Assembly: GCA_037045185.1 (NCBI GenBank)
Contig: JBAOHQ010000004.1
Coordinates: 806,001-870,000 of the forward strand
Length of the DNA: 64,000 nt
Reading direction: 5' to 3'
Origin: JAKOUY01 sp037045185
Lineage (GTDB): Bacteria; Actinomycetota; Acidimicrobiia; Acidimicrobiales; Ilumatobacteraceae
Under the pieces are notes generated by a model. The model made no database searches and had not been told where the DNA came from. It saw only the letters and a list, made by a program, of their open reading frames with translations. Position 1 is the stretch's first letter, and each line of letters begins with the position of its first letter. Positions 35,077 through 42,209 of this stretch are shown piece after piece. Position numbers and translations under genes: made by a program.

Positions 35077-35531
35077 GCGATCTGTTCGACGCCTCGCAGG
35101 TCGCCGACCTCCGCCGTGCCATCGACGGGTGGCTGTCGTCGATGGCGGCCGAGAACCCGGCCATCGAAGCCGTCGACCATGGTGAGGGCGACGAGGTCCG
35201 CTGGTACGTGCGCATGGCCGGTGAGGCCAAAGCGCACATCACCGCCTGGCTGACGCTGGGCCAGCGCACCCTCGCCTACGAGGTGTACGTGATGCCCGCC
35301 CCGCTCGACAACGTCGCCCGGGTCTACGAGACGGCGCTGCGCCACAACCAGCGCCTGGTGGGCGCGCACTTCGCCATCGGTGTGGAGGACGCCATCTTCC
35401 TGCGCGGCGAGGTACCCCTGGTGGCCCTCGACGCCGAGGAGCTCGACCGGATCATCGGCTCGCTCTACGCCTACGTCGAGCACACCTTCCCGTCGCTGCT
35501 CCGCCTCGGGTTCGCCTCCAGGCTCACCTGA
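35073..35531 (+). CDS. YbjN-domain protein
   Basis: Cytoplasmic protein of 152 aa with the YbjN/bacterial sensory-transduction fold (GDEVRWYVRMAGEAKAHITAWLTLGQRTLAYEVYVMPAP, HNQRLVGAHFAIGVEDAIFLRGEVPL). The fold resembles type III secretion chaperones; no enzymatic role is known. The ATG overlaps the mshA stop. The mshA-ybjN pair is conserved in actinobacteria (Rv0486-Rv0487), so co-expression with mycothiol synthesis is likely but its meaning is not known. Confidence 0.85.
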   Translation: MSDLFDASQVADLRRAIDGWLSSMAAENPAIEAVDHGEGDEVRWYVRMAGEAKAHITAWLTLGQRTLAYEVYVMPAPLDNVARVYETALRHNQRLVGAHFAIGVEDAIFLRGEVPLVALDAEELDRIIGSLYAYVEHTFPSLLRLGFASRLT

Positions 35532-35535
35532 ACCC

Positions 35536-35582
35536 GGTCCGTGAGCGTTGGGCGGCTGTCGCCAGCCCAACGCTCACGGACC
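35536..35582. terminator. Strong hairpin downstream of mshA-ybjN
   Basis: Perfect 18-bp arms (35536-35553 and 35565-35582) with an 11-nt loop, starting 5 nt after the YbjN stop. Very stable; no T-run, as usual for high-G+C terminators. Likely ends the mshA-ybjN transcript. The ~135 bp from here to proC show nothing else but the proC -10 box. Confidence 0.7.
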
Positions 35583-35705
35583 TGGTGGGATCGGGTGGCG
35601 CGGCTGCCGGGTGCCCCTCGTGGATGTCCACTTGCGGTGGGGTCGGTGGGCGCCACCTTCGGGGAAGTCGGCGGCGCTCACCGGCCCCGGGCTCGCCGTG
35701 TTCGT

Positions 35706-35711
35706 TAGCCT
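35706..35711 (+). promoter_or_regulatory. -10 box TAGCCT for proC
   Basis: TAGCCT ends 7 nt before the ATG at 35719. Confidence 0.6.
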
Positions 35712-35718
35712 CGGCCCG

Positions 35719-36531
35719 ATGGGGTCACAGGACGCACACCGGCTGGCGATCATCGGCGGCGGCAACATGGGAGCGGCGCTGGCGCGCGGTCTGATCGGTT
35801 CGGGTTGGTGCCGGGCCGAGGAGTTGGTGGTGGTGGAGGTGATCGAAGCCCGCCGCGGCGCGCTGGCTGGCCTGCTGCCCGGTGTGGCCATCACCGACGC
35901 AGTGGGTCCGTGCCGGGACGCGGTGATCGCCGTCAAGCCGGGTGACGTGCCGGCGGCATCGGCGGCGGCAGCGGCCGCCGGAGCCCGCCGAGTGCTGTCG
36001 ATCGCCGCTGGCGTGTCCACGGCCACGCTGCAGGCCGCCTGCGGTGATGCCGTGGCGGTGGTGCGCTCGATGCCGAACACCCCGGCGTTGGTGGGCAAGG
36101 GAGCGGCGGCGATCAGTGGCGGCCCAACGGCCACCGCCGACGACCTGCGGTGGGCGGCATCGGTGCTCGAAGCGGTTGGCACGGTGGCCGAGGTTCCCGA
36201 GTACCAGCTCGACGCGGTCACCGGCCTGAGCGGTAGCGGCCCTGCCTACCTGTTCCTCGTCGCCGAGGCGCTGATCGACGCGGGAGTCTCGGTGGGACTT
36301 GCCCGGCCGGTGGCCGATGCGCTGGTGCGTCAACTGTTCCGCGGCGCCGCCGAGCTGCTGGCCGGTGGCGAGTCACCGGCATCGCTGCGCGCCGCGGTGA
36401 CCTCCCCCGGCGGGACCACGGCCGCCGGGCTGCGGGTGCTGGAGCAGCACGGCGTGCGCGCCGCGTTCGTCGACGCCGTGCACGCGGCCACGCTGCGCAG
36501 CCTGGAACTCGGCGCGCCGCCGGCCCACTGA
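35719..36531 (+). CDS. proC: Pyrroline-5-carboxylate reductase
   Basis: Final enzyme of proline synthesis, 270 aa, reducing pyrroline-5-carboxylate with NAD(P)H. Rossmann motif IIGGGNMGAALARGL at residues 10-24; VVRSMPNTPALVGKG in the middle; C-terminal dimer domain with LSGSGPAYLFLVAEAL and AAVTSPGGTTAAGL, the P5CR signature. Start fixed by TAGCCT 7 nt upstream and by the Rossmann fold; the frame is open further 5' but without coding character. Confidence 0.94.
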   Translation: MGSQDAHRLAIIGGGNMGAALARGLIGSGWCRAEELVVVEVIEARRGALAGLLPGVAITDAVGPCRDAVIAVKPGDVPAASAAAAAAGARRVLSIAAGVSTATLQAACGDAVAVVRSMPNTPALVGKGAAAISGGPTATADDLRWAASVLEAVGTVAEVPEYQLDAVTGLSGSGPAYLFLVAEALIDAGVSVGLARPVADALVRQLFRGAAELLAGGESPASLRAAVTSPGGTTAAGLRVLEQHGVRAAFVDAVHAATLRSLELGAPPAH

Positions 36532-36586
36532 CCAGGACTCGGCAAGTTTCATGGGTGTGACTCTTTTCTCACCCGGGCAAGCCAGT

Positions 36587-36592
36587 TAGGCT
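36587..36592 (+). promoter_or_regulatory. -10 box TAGGCT for the intergenic RNA
   Basis: TAGGCT with no start codon within 12 nt downstream. A transcription start near 36599 would place GGTC at the very 5' end of a hairpin. The best -35 candidate at 17-bp spacing (TTTTCT, 36564-36569) is poor. Confidence 0.45.
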
Positions 36593-36598
36593 GTGGTC

Positions 36599-36710
36599 GG
36601 TCCGAAAAGACCCCGGGAGATTCGTCAACCGGACGACGCGCCCCACCAGTGGGCAGCGCCGATGAGGGCTGGTGCCATCGGGGGGTTGGCACCAGCCCTC
36701 CTCGCTTTTT
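36599..36710 (+). ncRNA. Candidate structured small RNA of ~112 nt with intrinsic terminator
   Basis: The proC/SAM-hydrolase gap holds four successive stems: GGTC/GACC (36599-36612), TCGTC/GACGA (36622-36636), a GCGC-bounded stem around CCCA/TGGG (36638-36659), and a perfect 14-bp terminator stem (36664-36677 with 36687-36700) followed by CTCGC and TTTTT at 36706-36710. The loop of the terminator stem carries six G. No open frame with codon bias is seen. The SAM hydrolase gene has its own -10 box 64 nt further on, so this is more likely an independent RNA than a leader. I do not recognise the family. Confidence 0.6.
36664..36710 (+). terminator. Intrinsic terminator with T5 run
   Basis: Perfect 14-bp stem starting GAGGGCTGGTGCCA, 9-nt loop TCGGGGGGT, and TTTTT at 36706-36710. 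The T-run is on the plus strand only, which sets the direction of transcription. Confidence 0.85.
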
Positions 36711-36773
36711 CGGGCGCTTCGTCGGGGTCGTGGTGTCATCGGGCCGGGCGCGACCGGCGACCCGGCGGCTCGG

Positions 36774-36779
36774 TAGCCT
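36774..36779 (+). promoter_or_regulatory. -10 box TAGCCT for the SAM hydrolase
   Basis: TAGCCT ends 6 nt before the GTG at 36786, placing a leaderless start downstream of the small RNA terminator. Confidence 0.55.
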
Positions 36780-36785
36780 GCGGCC

Positions 36786-37679
36786 GTGGCTCGCCGGTTC
36801 GACACGTTGACGTTGCTCACCGACCTCGGGTCGGTTGACGAATCCGTCGGCATCCTGCGCTCCGTCGCCAGGGACATCGCCCCACACGCGGCGCTGGTGG
36901 ATCTCAGCCATGAGATCGGGCCGGGCGACGTGCGCAGCGCCAGCGTGATGCTGGCCCGGGCCGTCGGGTACCTGCCCAGCGGCGTGGTGGCGGTGTGTGT
37001 CGACGCCGGGATGACCTCGCACCGGCGCTGCGTGGCCGTCCAGATCGCCGACGGCAACGGGATCATCGTCGGGCCGGACAACGGTGTGGTGGCGCCGGCG
37101 GTGGCGATGGCCGGAGGCGCCGAGCGGGCGGTCGTGCTGGACCGCGCCGAGGTCCACTTGGCGTCGCCGGGCGCACGGTGGCCGGCCCGCGACGTGATCG
37201 CTCCGGTGGCCGCGCACCTGTGCGCCGGGGCGGACCTGGCCGACGTGGGTACGGAGATCGATCCCGGCCTGCTGCTCCCCGGCGTGGTCCCCCTGTCGCG
37301 TACCGACGGCGAGCAGATGATCGCCGACGTTCTGTGGATCGACCGCGCCGGCGTGTGCCAGCTCAACGTCGATCCCGCCGAGCTCGACCACTTCGGCGAG
37401 CACGTGATGGTGACGGCCGGCGAGGTGCGACGCGTCGCCCGCCGGGTGGGTCCGGCCGCGCCTGCCGGCGCCATGCCCGCCGGCGCGCTGGGATTCATGG
37501 TCGACGCCAGCGGGATGATCTCGCTGGTGGCGGCGGGCCGCAGCGCAGCACGAGAGCTCGGTGTGCACCTCGCCGATCAGGTCACTCTCGGCCCGCTGGC
37601 CGACGGCGACCGGGCAGGCGCCCCGCCGGTCAACGTTCGCCTGCGGCCGTCCCCGCCCAACCGTGACCTCCACGGGTAG
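36786..37679 (+). CDS. SAM hydroxide adenosyltransferase (DUF62 family)
   Basis: Protein of 297 aa of the fluorinase/chlorinase-like family that in most bacteria hydrolyses S-adenosylmethionine to adenosine and methionine. N-terminal features LLTDLGSVDESVGILRSV, DLSHEIGPGDVRSASVML and VGPDNGVVAPA line the SAM pocket; the C-terminal domain starts near residue 180 (MIADVLWIDRAGVCQLNV). The usual opening TDFG is TDLG here. No halogenation genes are nearby, so hydrolase activity is the likely role. Its TAG stop forms the first half of the -10 box of the following microprotein. Confidence 0.87.
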   Translation: MARRFDTLTLLTDLGSVDESVGILRSVARDIAPHAALVDLSHEIGPGDVRSASVMLARAVGYLPSGVVAVCVDAGMTSHRRCVAVQIADGNGIIVGPDNGVVAPAVAMAGGAERAVVLDRAEVHLASPGARWPARDVIAPVAAHLCAGADLADVGTEIDPGLLLPGVVPLSRTDGEQMIADVLWIDRAGVCQLNVDPAELDHFGEHVMVTAGEVRRVARRVGPAAPAGAMPAGALGFMVDASGMISLVAAGRSAARELGVHLADQVTLGPLADGDRAGAPPVNVRLRPSPPNRDLHG

Positions 37680-37682
37680 CGT
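37677..37682 (+). promoter_or_regulatory. -10 box TAGCGT for the microprotein
   Basis: TAGCGT overlaps the preceding stop codon and ends 6 nt before the ATG at 37689. Confidence 0.5.
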
Positions 37683-37688
37683 GGCGCG

Positions 37689-37772
37689 ATGCGTCCGGCG
37701 ACAACCCTCACCCTGGTCCTGCTGCTGGCGGCGATTCTGGTGGCCGGCGTCGTCTCCCTGATCCGCCTGTAG
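37689..37772 (+). CDS. 27-residue single-helix membrane microprotein
   Basis: Short frame encoding MRPATTLTLVLLLAAILVAG and then VVSLIRL: a Met-Arg start, about 20 hydrophobic residues and a basic end, i.e. one complete membrane helix. Three signals support it: a TAGCGT box exactly 6 nt upstream, compact fit between two genes, and a hairpin over the stop codon that would end its own transcript. Function unknown; such peptides often adjust a larger membrane complex or act as toxins. Confidence 0.55.
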   Translation: MRPATTLTLVLLLAAILVAGVVSLIRL

Positions 37773-37779
37773 ATCAGGG
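37756..37779. terminator. Hairpin over the microprotein stop codon
   Basis: Perfect 8-bp arms CCCTGATC (37756-37763) and GATCAGGG (37772-37779) with an 8-nt loop that contains most of the TAG stop. G-rich sequence follows, no T-run. Confidence 0.55.
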
Positions 37780-37823
37780 CGGTGGGGGCGCCGCGATAGC
37801 ATCGCTACCCGGGGGTAGTCACC

Positions 37824-39323
37824 TTGAATCTCGCAGCGATCATCGATCCGCACCCGGCTGATCGGGTCGCCATCATCAGCAGGAGCCGGCCGACCACGTA
37901 TGGCGAGCTCCGTGACCAGGTCGCTCGTGTGCGTGGTGGGCTGGCAGCCCTCGGGGTGCGGCGCGGCGACCGCGTGGCGGTGATGTGCAGCAACGGGCGC
38001 TACTTCGTCGACTCGTACCTGGCGGTGGTGGGCCTCGGAGCCATCGCCGTCCCGTTGAACCCCACCAGCCCGGCCCCGGAGCTGGAACACCAGATCGCCA
38101 CCGTCGGCGCCGTGGCCGTGGTGGTGGACACGGCGGCGTCGGTGCACTGGCACGACGTCAGCCGGGAGCGGGTGCCGTCGGTGCGCACCGTCGTCGTCAC
38201 CGAGCCGGTGGACGACGCCGTCGTCCACGCCGACGTTGACTTCGCCCAGTTGCTGGCCAGCGAGCCGATGCCCAGCGTGGACGTCGAGGCCGACACCGTC
38301 GCCGTGTTGATGTTCACCAGCGGCACCGCCGGGTCACCGCAGGCGGCGATGCTCAGCCACGGCAACCTGCTGTCCAACATCGACCAGGGCCGCCACGCCG
38401 AAGGCGAGGTGTTCCCTGACGACGTGGTGTTCGGGGTGCTGCCGCTCAACCACATCTTCGGGCTCAACGTCATCCTCGGTCTCAGCCTGGAACGTGGCGC
38501 CACCGTGGTGCTGGTGCAGCGCTTCGACCCGTACACCGCCCTGGAAACGATCCGTGAGCGCGGCGTGACCGTGATCCCCGGGGCCCCGCCGATGTGGGTC
38601 GCGTTCAGCCACTTCGACGACGCTCCCGCGGACTCGTTCGCCTCGGTGCGCCTGGCGTTGACCGGAGCGGCCAAGATGCCCGAGCCGGCGATGCGCCGCC
38701 TGCGGGACATGTTCGGCATCGAACTGGCCGAGGGCTACGGGCTGACCGAAGCCTCGCCCGTGGTGACCAGCGCCGCCGGCTTGGCGTGGAAGCCTGGCTC
38801 GGTCGGCAAGGTGTTGCAGGGCATCGAGGTCCGCCTGGTGGACGCCGACGGCACCGACGTCGTCGAGGGCGACAGCGGCGAGATCTGGGTGCGCGGCCCG
38901 AACGTGTTCCTCGGCTACTGGGAGAACCCCGAACAGACCGCCAAGGTGCTCACCGCCGACGGCTGGTTGCGCACCGGCGACATTGCCGTCACCGACGCCG
39001 AGGGATTCCTGTACCTGGTGGATCGGGCCAAGGACCTGATCATCGTCAGCGGGTTCAACGTGTTCCCGGCCGAGGTGGAAGCGGTCCTGGCCGAGCACCC
39101 CGCCGTGCGTGAGGTGGGTGTGGTCGGCGTGCCCCACCCGCTCACCGGCGAGGCGGTGAAGGCCTACGTGGTGGTCGACGGCGAGCACGGCGTGGACGAG
39201 GAGTCACTGATCTCGTGGTGCGCCGACCACCTGGCTCGCTACAAGTGCCCCACCAAGGTCCTGTTCGTGGACGAGCTGCCGCGCAACGCCGGCGGGAAAC
39301 TCCTGCGCCGCGAACTCGTCTAG
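37824..39323 (+). CDS. Long-chain acyl-CoA synthetase (ANL family)
   Basis: Adenylate-forming ligase of 499 aa activating a fatty or related acid to its CoA thioester. Phosphate loop MFTSGTAGSPQAAMLSH near residue 155; YGLTEASPV; WLRTGDIAVTDAEGFLYLVDRAKDLIIVSG; C-terminal Lys in GGKLLRREL. Note that the P-loop has PQAAM where PKGAM is usual, so the common Lys is replaced by Gln. Start TTG 37824; a TAGCAT box at 37797-37802 is 21 nt away and a small CTACCC/GGGTAG hairpin lies between, so this mRNA may have a short leader. Substrate unknown. Confidence 0.87.
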   Translation: MNLAAIIDPHPADRVAIISRSRPTTYGELRDQVARVRGGLAALGVRRGDRVAVMCSNGRYFVDSYLAVVGLGAIAVPLNPTSPAPELEHQIATVGAVAVVVDTAASVHWHDVSRERVPSVRTVVVTEPVDDAVVHADVDFAQLLASEPMPSVDVEADTVAVLMFTSGTAGSPQAAMLSHGNLLSNIDQGRHAEGEVFPDDVVFGVLPLNHIFGLNVILGLSLERGATVVLVQRFDPYTALETIRERGVTVIPGAPPMWVAFSHFDDAPADSFASVRLALTGAAKMPEPAMRRLRDMFGIELAEGYGLTEASPVVTSAAGLAWKPGSVGKVLQGIEVRLVDADGTDVVEGDSGEIWVRGPNVFLGYWENPEQTAKVLTADGWLRTGDIAVTDAEGFLYLVDRAKDLIIVSGFNVFPAEVEAVLAEHPAVREVGVVGVPHPLTGEAVKAYVVVDGEHGVDEESLISWCADHLARYKCPTKVLFVDELPRNAGGKLLRRELV

Positions 39324-39342
39324 CTCGCCCCGCCTGCCCGCT

Positions 39343-39382
39343 TGGGCGCGAAAACTTCAGATATCCGTAGTTGTCGCGCCCA
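39343..39382. repeat. Palindromic repeat, copy 1
   Basis: 40-bp imperfect palindrome beginning TGGGCGCGA and ending TCGCGCCCA, with GATATC at its centre and only three mismatched pairs. It lies between the convergent acyl-CoA synthetase and membrane-protein genes and its outer part overlaps the last codons of the latter. Confidence 0.9.
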
Positions 39383-40169
39383 TGCTCGGGTCCGGTGACT
39401 CGCATGGGCGCGAAGACTTCGAGTATCCGTAGTTGTCGCGCCCATTCGGGGGGAGGGGGGTTGGGCGGGGGCGGCCGGGGCCGGCCACGAGGAAGCCGGC
39501 GAAGAGCACGACGATGCCGGCCGTGAGGGTGATGGCGAAGGCCCGGTCCTTGCCCAGCCGCCCGGCCAGGGTGCCGCTGGCCGACAGGATCAGCGTGCCC
39601 CCGGCGATCAGCAGGTTGCCGGCGACGAGCCGCCGGTTCGTGGCACCGGCCCGGGTGTGCCCGGCCACCGCCGGCGCCGTGGCGCGCCACACCCGCCATG
39701 CGCTCCACAGCGCCCCGCCGATGATGACCAGCGCGGCCACCCCGCTGCCCAGCGCGGCAAGGACCCGTGGCGCTACGCCGAACACGTCCTTGCCCGTCGG
39801 CATCTCGTTCCCGTTCACGGGTGTGCGCGTCGGGGCGGTGAGGACCACGCCGGCAGCGAGCCCGCTGAGGCCCACGAGCCACCCGCGGACGGCTCGGCCG
39901 CGGCGCTCGCCGGCCAGCAGGTACACCGTGCCGAGGGCCAGCCAGGGCACGTTGAGCACCGCGCCGGCCAGGTAGAAGAGGCGGAAGTTGGCCAGGTTCC
40001 AGCCGGTCGACTCGGCCCACCACAGCGCCGCCGAGCCGAGGGTGAACGTGGCCAGCGAGATCGTCCAGGCCAGTTCGTGGCTCCGCCGGCGGCGCAACCA
40101 GCGGTCCCAGGTACTGAGCGTGAACGCCGCGGCGACCAGCGTGGCGGCAGCGGCGAGGGCGGCATTCAC
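39357..40169 (-). CDS. Polytopic membrane protein of unknown function
   Basis: Protein of 270 aa with about seven hydrophobic helices (for example NAALAAAATLVAAAFTLS at the start, TISLATFTLGSAALWWA, LFYLAGAVLNVPWLALGTVYLL, LIIAGGTLILSASGTLAG, TLTAGIVVLFAGFLVAG). No known motif recognised. The last ~40 residues (from LPPNGRDNYGYSKSS to MGATTTDI) are polar and are encoded by the palindromic repeat pair, so the ancestral protein probably ended near GPGRPRP. It is convergent with the acyl-CoA synthetase and divergent from rex. Confidence 0.72.
   Translation of the reverse strand: MNAALAAAATLVAAAFTLSTWDRWLRRRRSHELAWTISLATFTLGSAALWWAESTGWNLANFRLFYLAGAVLNVPWLALGTVYLLAGERRGRAVRGWLVGLSGLAAGVVLTAPTRTPVNGNEMPTGKDVFGVAPRVLAALGSGVAALVIIGGALWSAWRVWRATAPAVAGHTRAGATNRRLVAGNLLIAGGTLILSASGTLAGRLGKDRAFAITLTAGIVVLFAGFLVAGPGRPRPTPLPPNGRDNYGYSKSSRPCESPDPSMGATTTDI
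39405..39444. repeat. Palindromic repeat, copy 2, inside a coding region
   Basis: Second copy in the same orientation, 22 bp after copy 1, with 36 of 40 bases shared by eye. It lies fully inside the 3' end of the membrane-protein gene, where it encodes GRDNYGYSKSSRP-type residues. Confidence 0.88.
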
Positions 40170-40218
40170 GAGGGGTCAGCGTATGCCGCGGCTCATTCGG
40201 TCGGTTGTGCCGTCTGCT

Positions 40219-40247
40219 TTGTGAACGTGTGCACGAGTGCCTAAGGT
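40219..40247 (+). promoter_or_regulatory. rex promoter with Rex-type operator
   Basis: TTGTGA (40219-40224) and TAAGGT (40242-40247) form a -35/-10 pair at 17-bp spacing. Overlapping the -35, TTGTGAACGTGTGCACGA (40219-40236) matches the Rex operator described in Streptomyces (TGTGAAC-N3-TTCACA) fully in the left half and at four of six positions in the right. Autoregulation of the rex-hem cluster by NADH/NAD+ ratio follows. Confidence 0.7.
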
Positions 40248-40257
40248 GAACCCAGTT

Positions 40258-40938
40258 ATGCCTTCGGACCGTTCTCGCCGTCGCATCCCCGATGCGACCG
40301 TCGCCCGCCTGCCGGTGTACCTGCGGATCCTGACCGAGCAGTCCGACGAGGGCGTCGACAGCATGTCCTCGGACCGCTTGGCGGACTTGGCCGGGGTCAA
40401 CGCTGCCAAGGTGCGCAAGGATCTCAGCTACCTCGGCAGCTACGGCACTCGCGGCGTGGGCTACGAGGTCGCCTACCTCGTGTACCAGATCCGCCGCGAG
40501 CTCGGCCTGACCCACGACTGGCCCGTCGTCATCGTCGGCGCCGGCAACCTCGGCCAGGCCCTTGCCGGCTACGGCGGGTTCAGCGAGCGCGGCTTCCCGG
40601 TGGCCGGCATCGTCGACGTCGACCCGGCCAAGGTCGGCTCGGTCCTGGCCGGCGTGCGCGTCCGGCACATCGACGAGCTCTCCTCGATCGTCGCCGCCAA
40701 GCGGGTCAGCATCGGCGTGGTCGCCACGCCGGGCACCGCCGCCCAGGACGCCGCCGACCACCTGGTGGCCGCCGGAGTCACGAGCATCTTGAACTTCGCC
40801 CCGGTCGTGCTGACCGTGCCGCGATCGGTGGAGGTCCGCAAGGTCGACCTCGCCGTCGAGCTGCAGATCCTGTGCTACCACGAGCAGCGCCGCGGTGGAT
40901 CCATCCACGCCGTGCCCCACCGTTCGGCTACCGCCTGA
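40258..40938 (+). CDS. rex: Redox-sensing transcriptional repressor Rex
   Basis: Dimeric repressor of 226 aa. The winged-helix domain (RIPDATVARLPVYLRILTEQSDEG, SSDRLADLAGVNAAKVRKDLSYLGSYGTRGVGY) reads the operator; the Rossmann domain (VVIVGAGNLGQALAGYGGFSERGFPVAGIVD) binds NAD(H). NADH releases it from DNA, switching on respiration-linked genes. The ATG at 40258 is preferred over the in-frame GTG at 40237, which lies upstream of the predicted transcription start. hemA follows by 7 bp. Confidence 0.95.
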   Translation: MPSDRSRRRIPDATVARLPVYLRILTEQSDEGVDSMSSDRLADLAGVNAAKVRKDLSYLGSYGTRGVGYEVAYLVYQIRRELGLTHDWPVVIVGAGNLGQALAGYGGFSERGFPVAGIVDVDPAKVGSVLAGVRVRHIDELSSIVAAKRVSIGVVATPGTAAQDAADHLVAAGVTSILNFAPVVLTVPRSVEVRKVDLAVELQILCYHEQRRGGSIHAVPHRSATA

Positions 40939-40945
40939 GGTCCCC

Positions 40946-42205
40946 GTGTCGATCGTTGTTCTGGGCGTCAACCACCACACCGGCCCGCTGGCCCTGCTCG
41001 AACGGGTGACCGTCGCCGCCGATGCGCTGCCCAAGGCCATCGCCGGACTGGTCGCCCGTCCGAACATCCGCGAGGCGGTGGTGCTGAGCACCTGCAACCG
41101 CACCGAGGTCTACGCCGTCGCCGAGCGCTTCCACGGTGCCTACGCCGACATCCGTGACTTCTTCTGCGACCTCGGATCGCTGGACCCCGCCGAGCTGCAG
41201 CCGCACCTCTACAGCCAGCACGACGAGGCCGCGGTGACGCACCTGTTCGAGGTGGCCTGCGGGCTGGACTCGGCGGTGCTGGGCGAGAGCGAGATCCTCG
41301 GCCAGGTCCGTGGGGCGTGGGAACTGGCCCAGGCCGAGGGTGGGGCGCGCAGCACGCTGAACCTGCTGTTCCGCCATGCCATCGAGACCGGCAAGCGGGC
41401 CAGGACCGAGACCGCCATCGGCCGCGGCACGGCGTCGGTCAGCCATGCCGCGGTGGAGATGGCCGTGGAGCGGCTCGGCACGCTGGTGGGCCGGCGGGTC
41501 CTGGTGGTGGGCGCCGGCGAGATGGGTGAGGGCATCACCGTGGCCCTCAAGCACGCAGGCGTCACCGACATCACCGTGGCCAGCCGCACCGAGCTGCGCG
41601 CCGCCACGCTGGCCGCCAAGGTGGGCGGGACGGTGGTGCCGTTCTCCGACGTGGCCGAGCGCCTTGGCCACGCCGACGTCCTGGTGACGTGCACCGGCGC
41701 CGGTGACACCGTGATCGACGTCGACACCGTGCGCGCCGCCCGGCCCGCCGCCGACGCACCCTTGCTGATCGTCGACATCGCGGTGCCGCGCGACGTCGCC
41801 GCCGACGTGGCCGACCTGGCCGCGGTCACGCTGCTGAACCTCGACGACCTGCGGACCTGGGCGGCACGCGGCCTGGCCGCCCGGGCGGATGAGGCCGAGG
41901 ACGTCGCCGACATCGTCCGTGACGAGGCCGAGCGGTTCGCCCTCGAGGCCACCGCCCGCCAGGCGGCCCCGCTGGTCGCCCAACTGCGCGACAAGGCCGA
42001 CGAGATCCGCCGCCACGAGGTGCGCCGCCATGACGCCAAGCTGCGCGGCCTGTCCGAGGCGGAGCGTGACGCCGTGGACGCCGTGACGCGTGGCATCGTC
42101 GCCAAGCTGCTGCACCAGATCACGGTGCGGCTGAAGGACGACGCCGGCACCCCGCAGGGCGAGCGCAACGCGGCCGCGGTGCGTGACCTGTTCGATCTCG
42201 GCTGA
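40946..42205 (+). CDS. hemA: Glutamyl-tRNA reductase
   Basis: First committed enzyme of C5 tetrapyrrole synthesis, 419 aa, reducing Glu-tRNA to glutamate-1-semialdehyde. Opening GVNHHTGPLALLERV; catalytic Cys in LSTCNRTEVY; ESEILGQVRGAW; NADPH domain VLVVGAGEMGEGI; C-terminal dimerisation helix. GTG start at 40946, with TGAGGT over the rex stop as Shine-Dalgarno. It precedes hemC by 4 bp. Confidence 0.96.
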   Translation: MSIVVLGVNHHTGPLALLERVTVAADALPKAIAGLVARPNIREAVVLSTCNRTEVYAVAERFHGAYADIRDFFCDLGSLDPAELQPHLYSQHDEAAVTHLFEVACGLDSAVLGESEILGQVRGAWELAQAEGGARSTLNLLFRHAIETGKRARTETAIGRGTASVSHAAVEMAVERLGTLVGRRVLVVGAGEMGEGITVALKHAGVTDITVASRTELRAATLAAKVGGTVVPFSDVAERLGHADVLVTCTGAGDTVIDVDTVRAARPAADAPLLIVDIAVPRDVAADVADLAAVTLLNLDDLRTWAARGLAARADEAEDVADIVRDEAERFALEATARQAAPLVAQLRDKADEIRRHEVRRHDAKLRGLSEAERDAVDAVTRGIVAKLLHQITVRLKDDAGTPQGERNAAAVRDLFDLG

Positions 42206-42209
42206 GCCG

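Noticed and set aside
36599..36710. The intergenic RNA as a guanidine-III riboswitch, 6C RNA or ribosomal L10 leader
   Set aside because: It shares only CCGGACGA with the guanidine-III type and lacks its pseudoknot partner; 6C RNAs need C-rich loops on the transcribed strand but here the loop is G-rich; no rplJ follows for an L10 leader.
39142..41103. A 653-codon minus-strand open frame
   Set aside because: Antisense to the acyl-CoA synthetase end, rex and hemA, and only low-complexity sequence; the true minus-strand gene is 39357-40169 in another frame.
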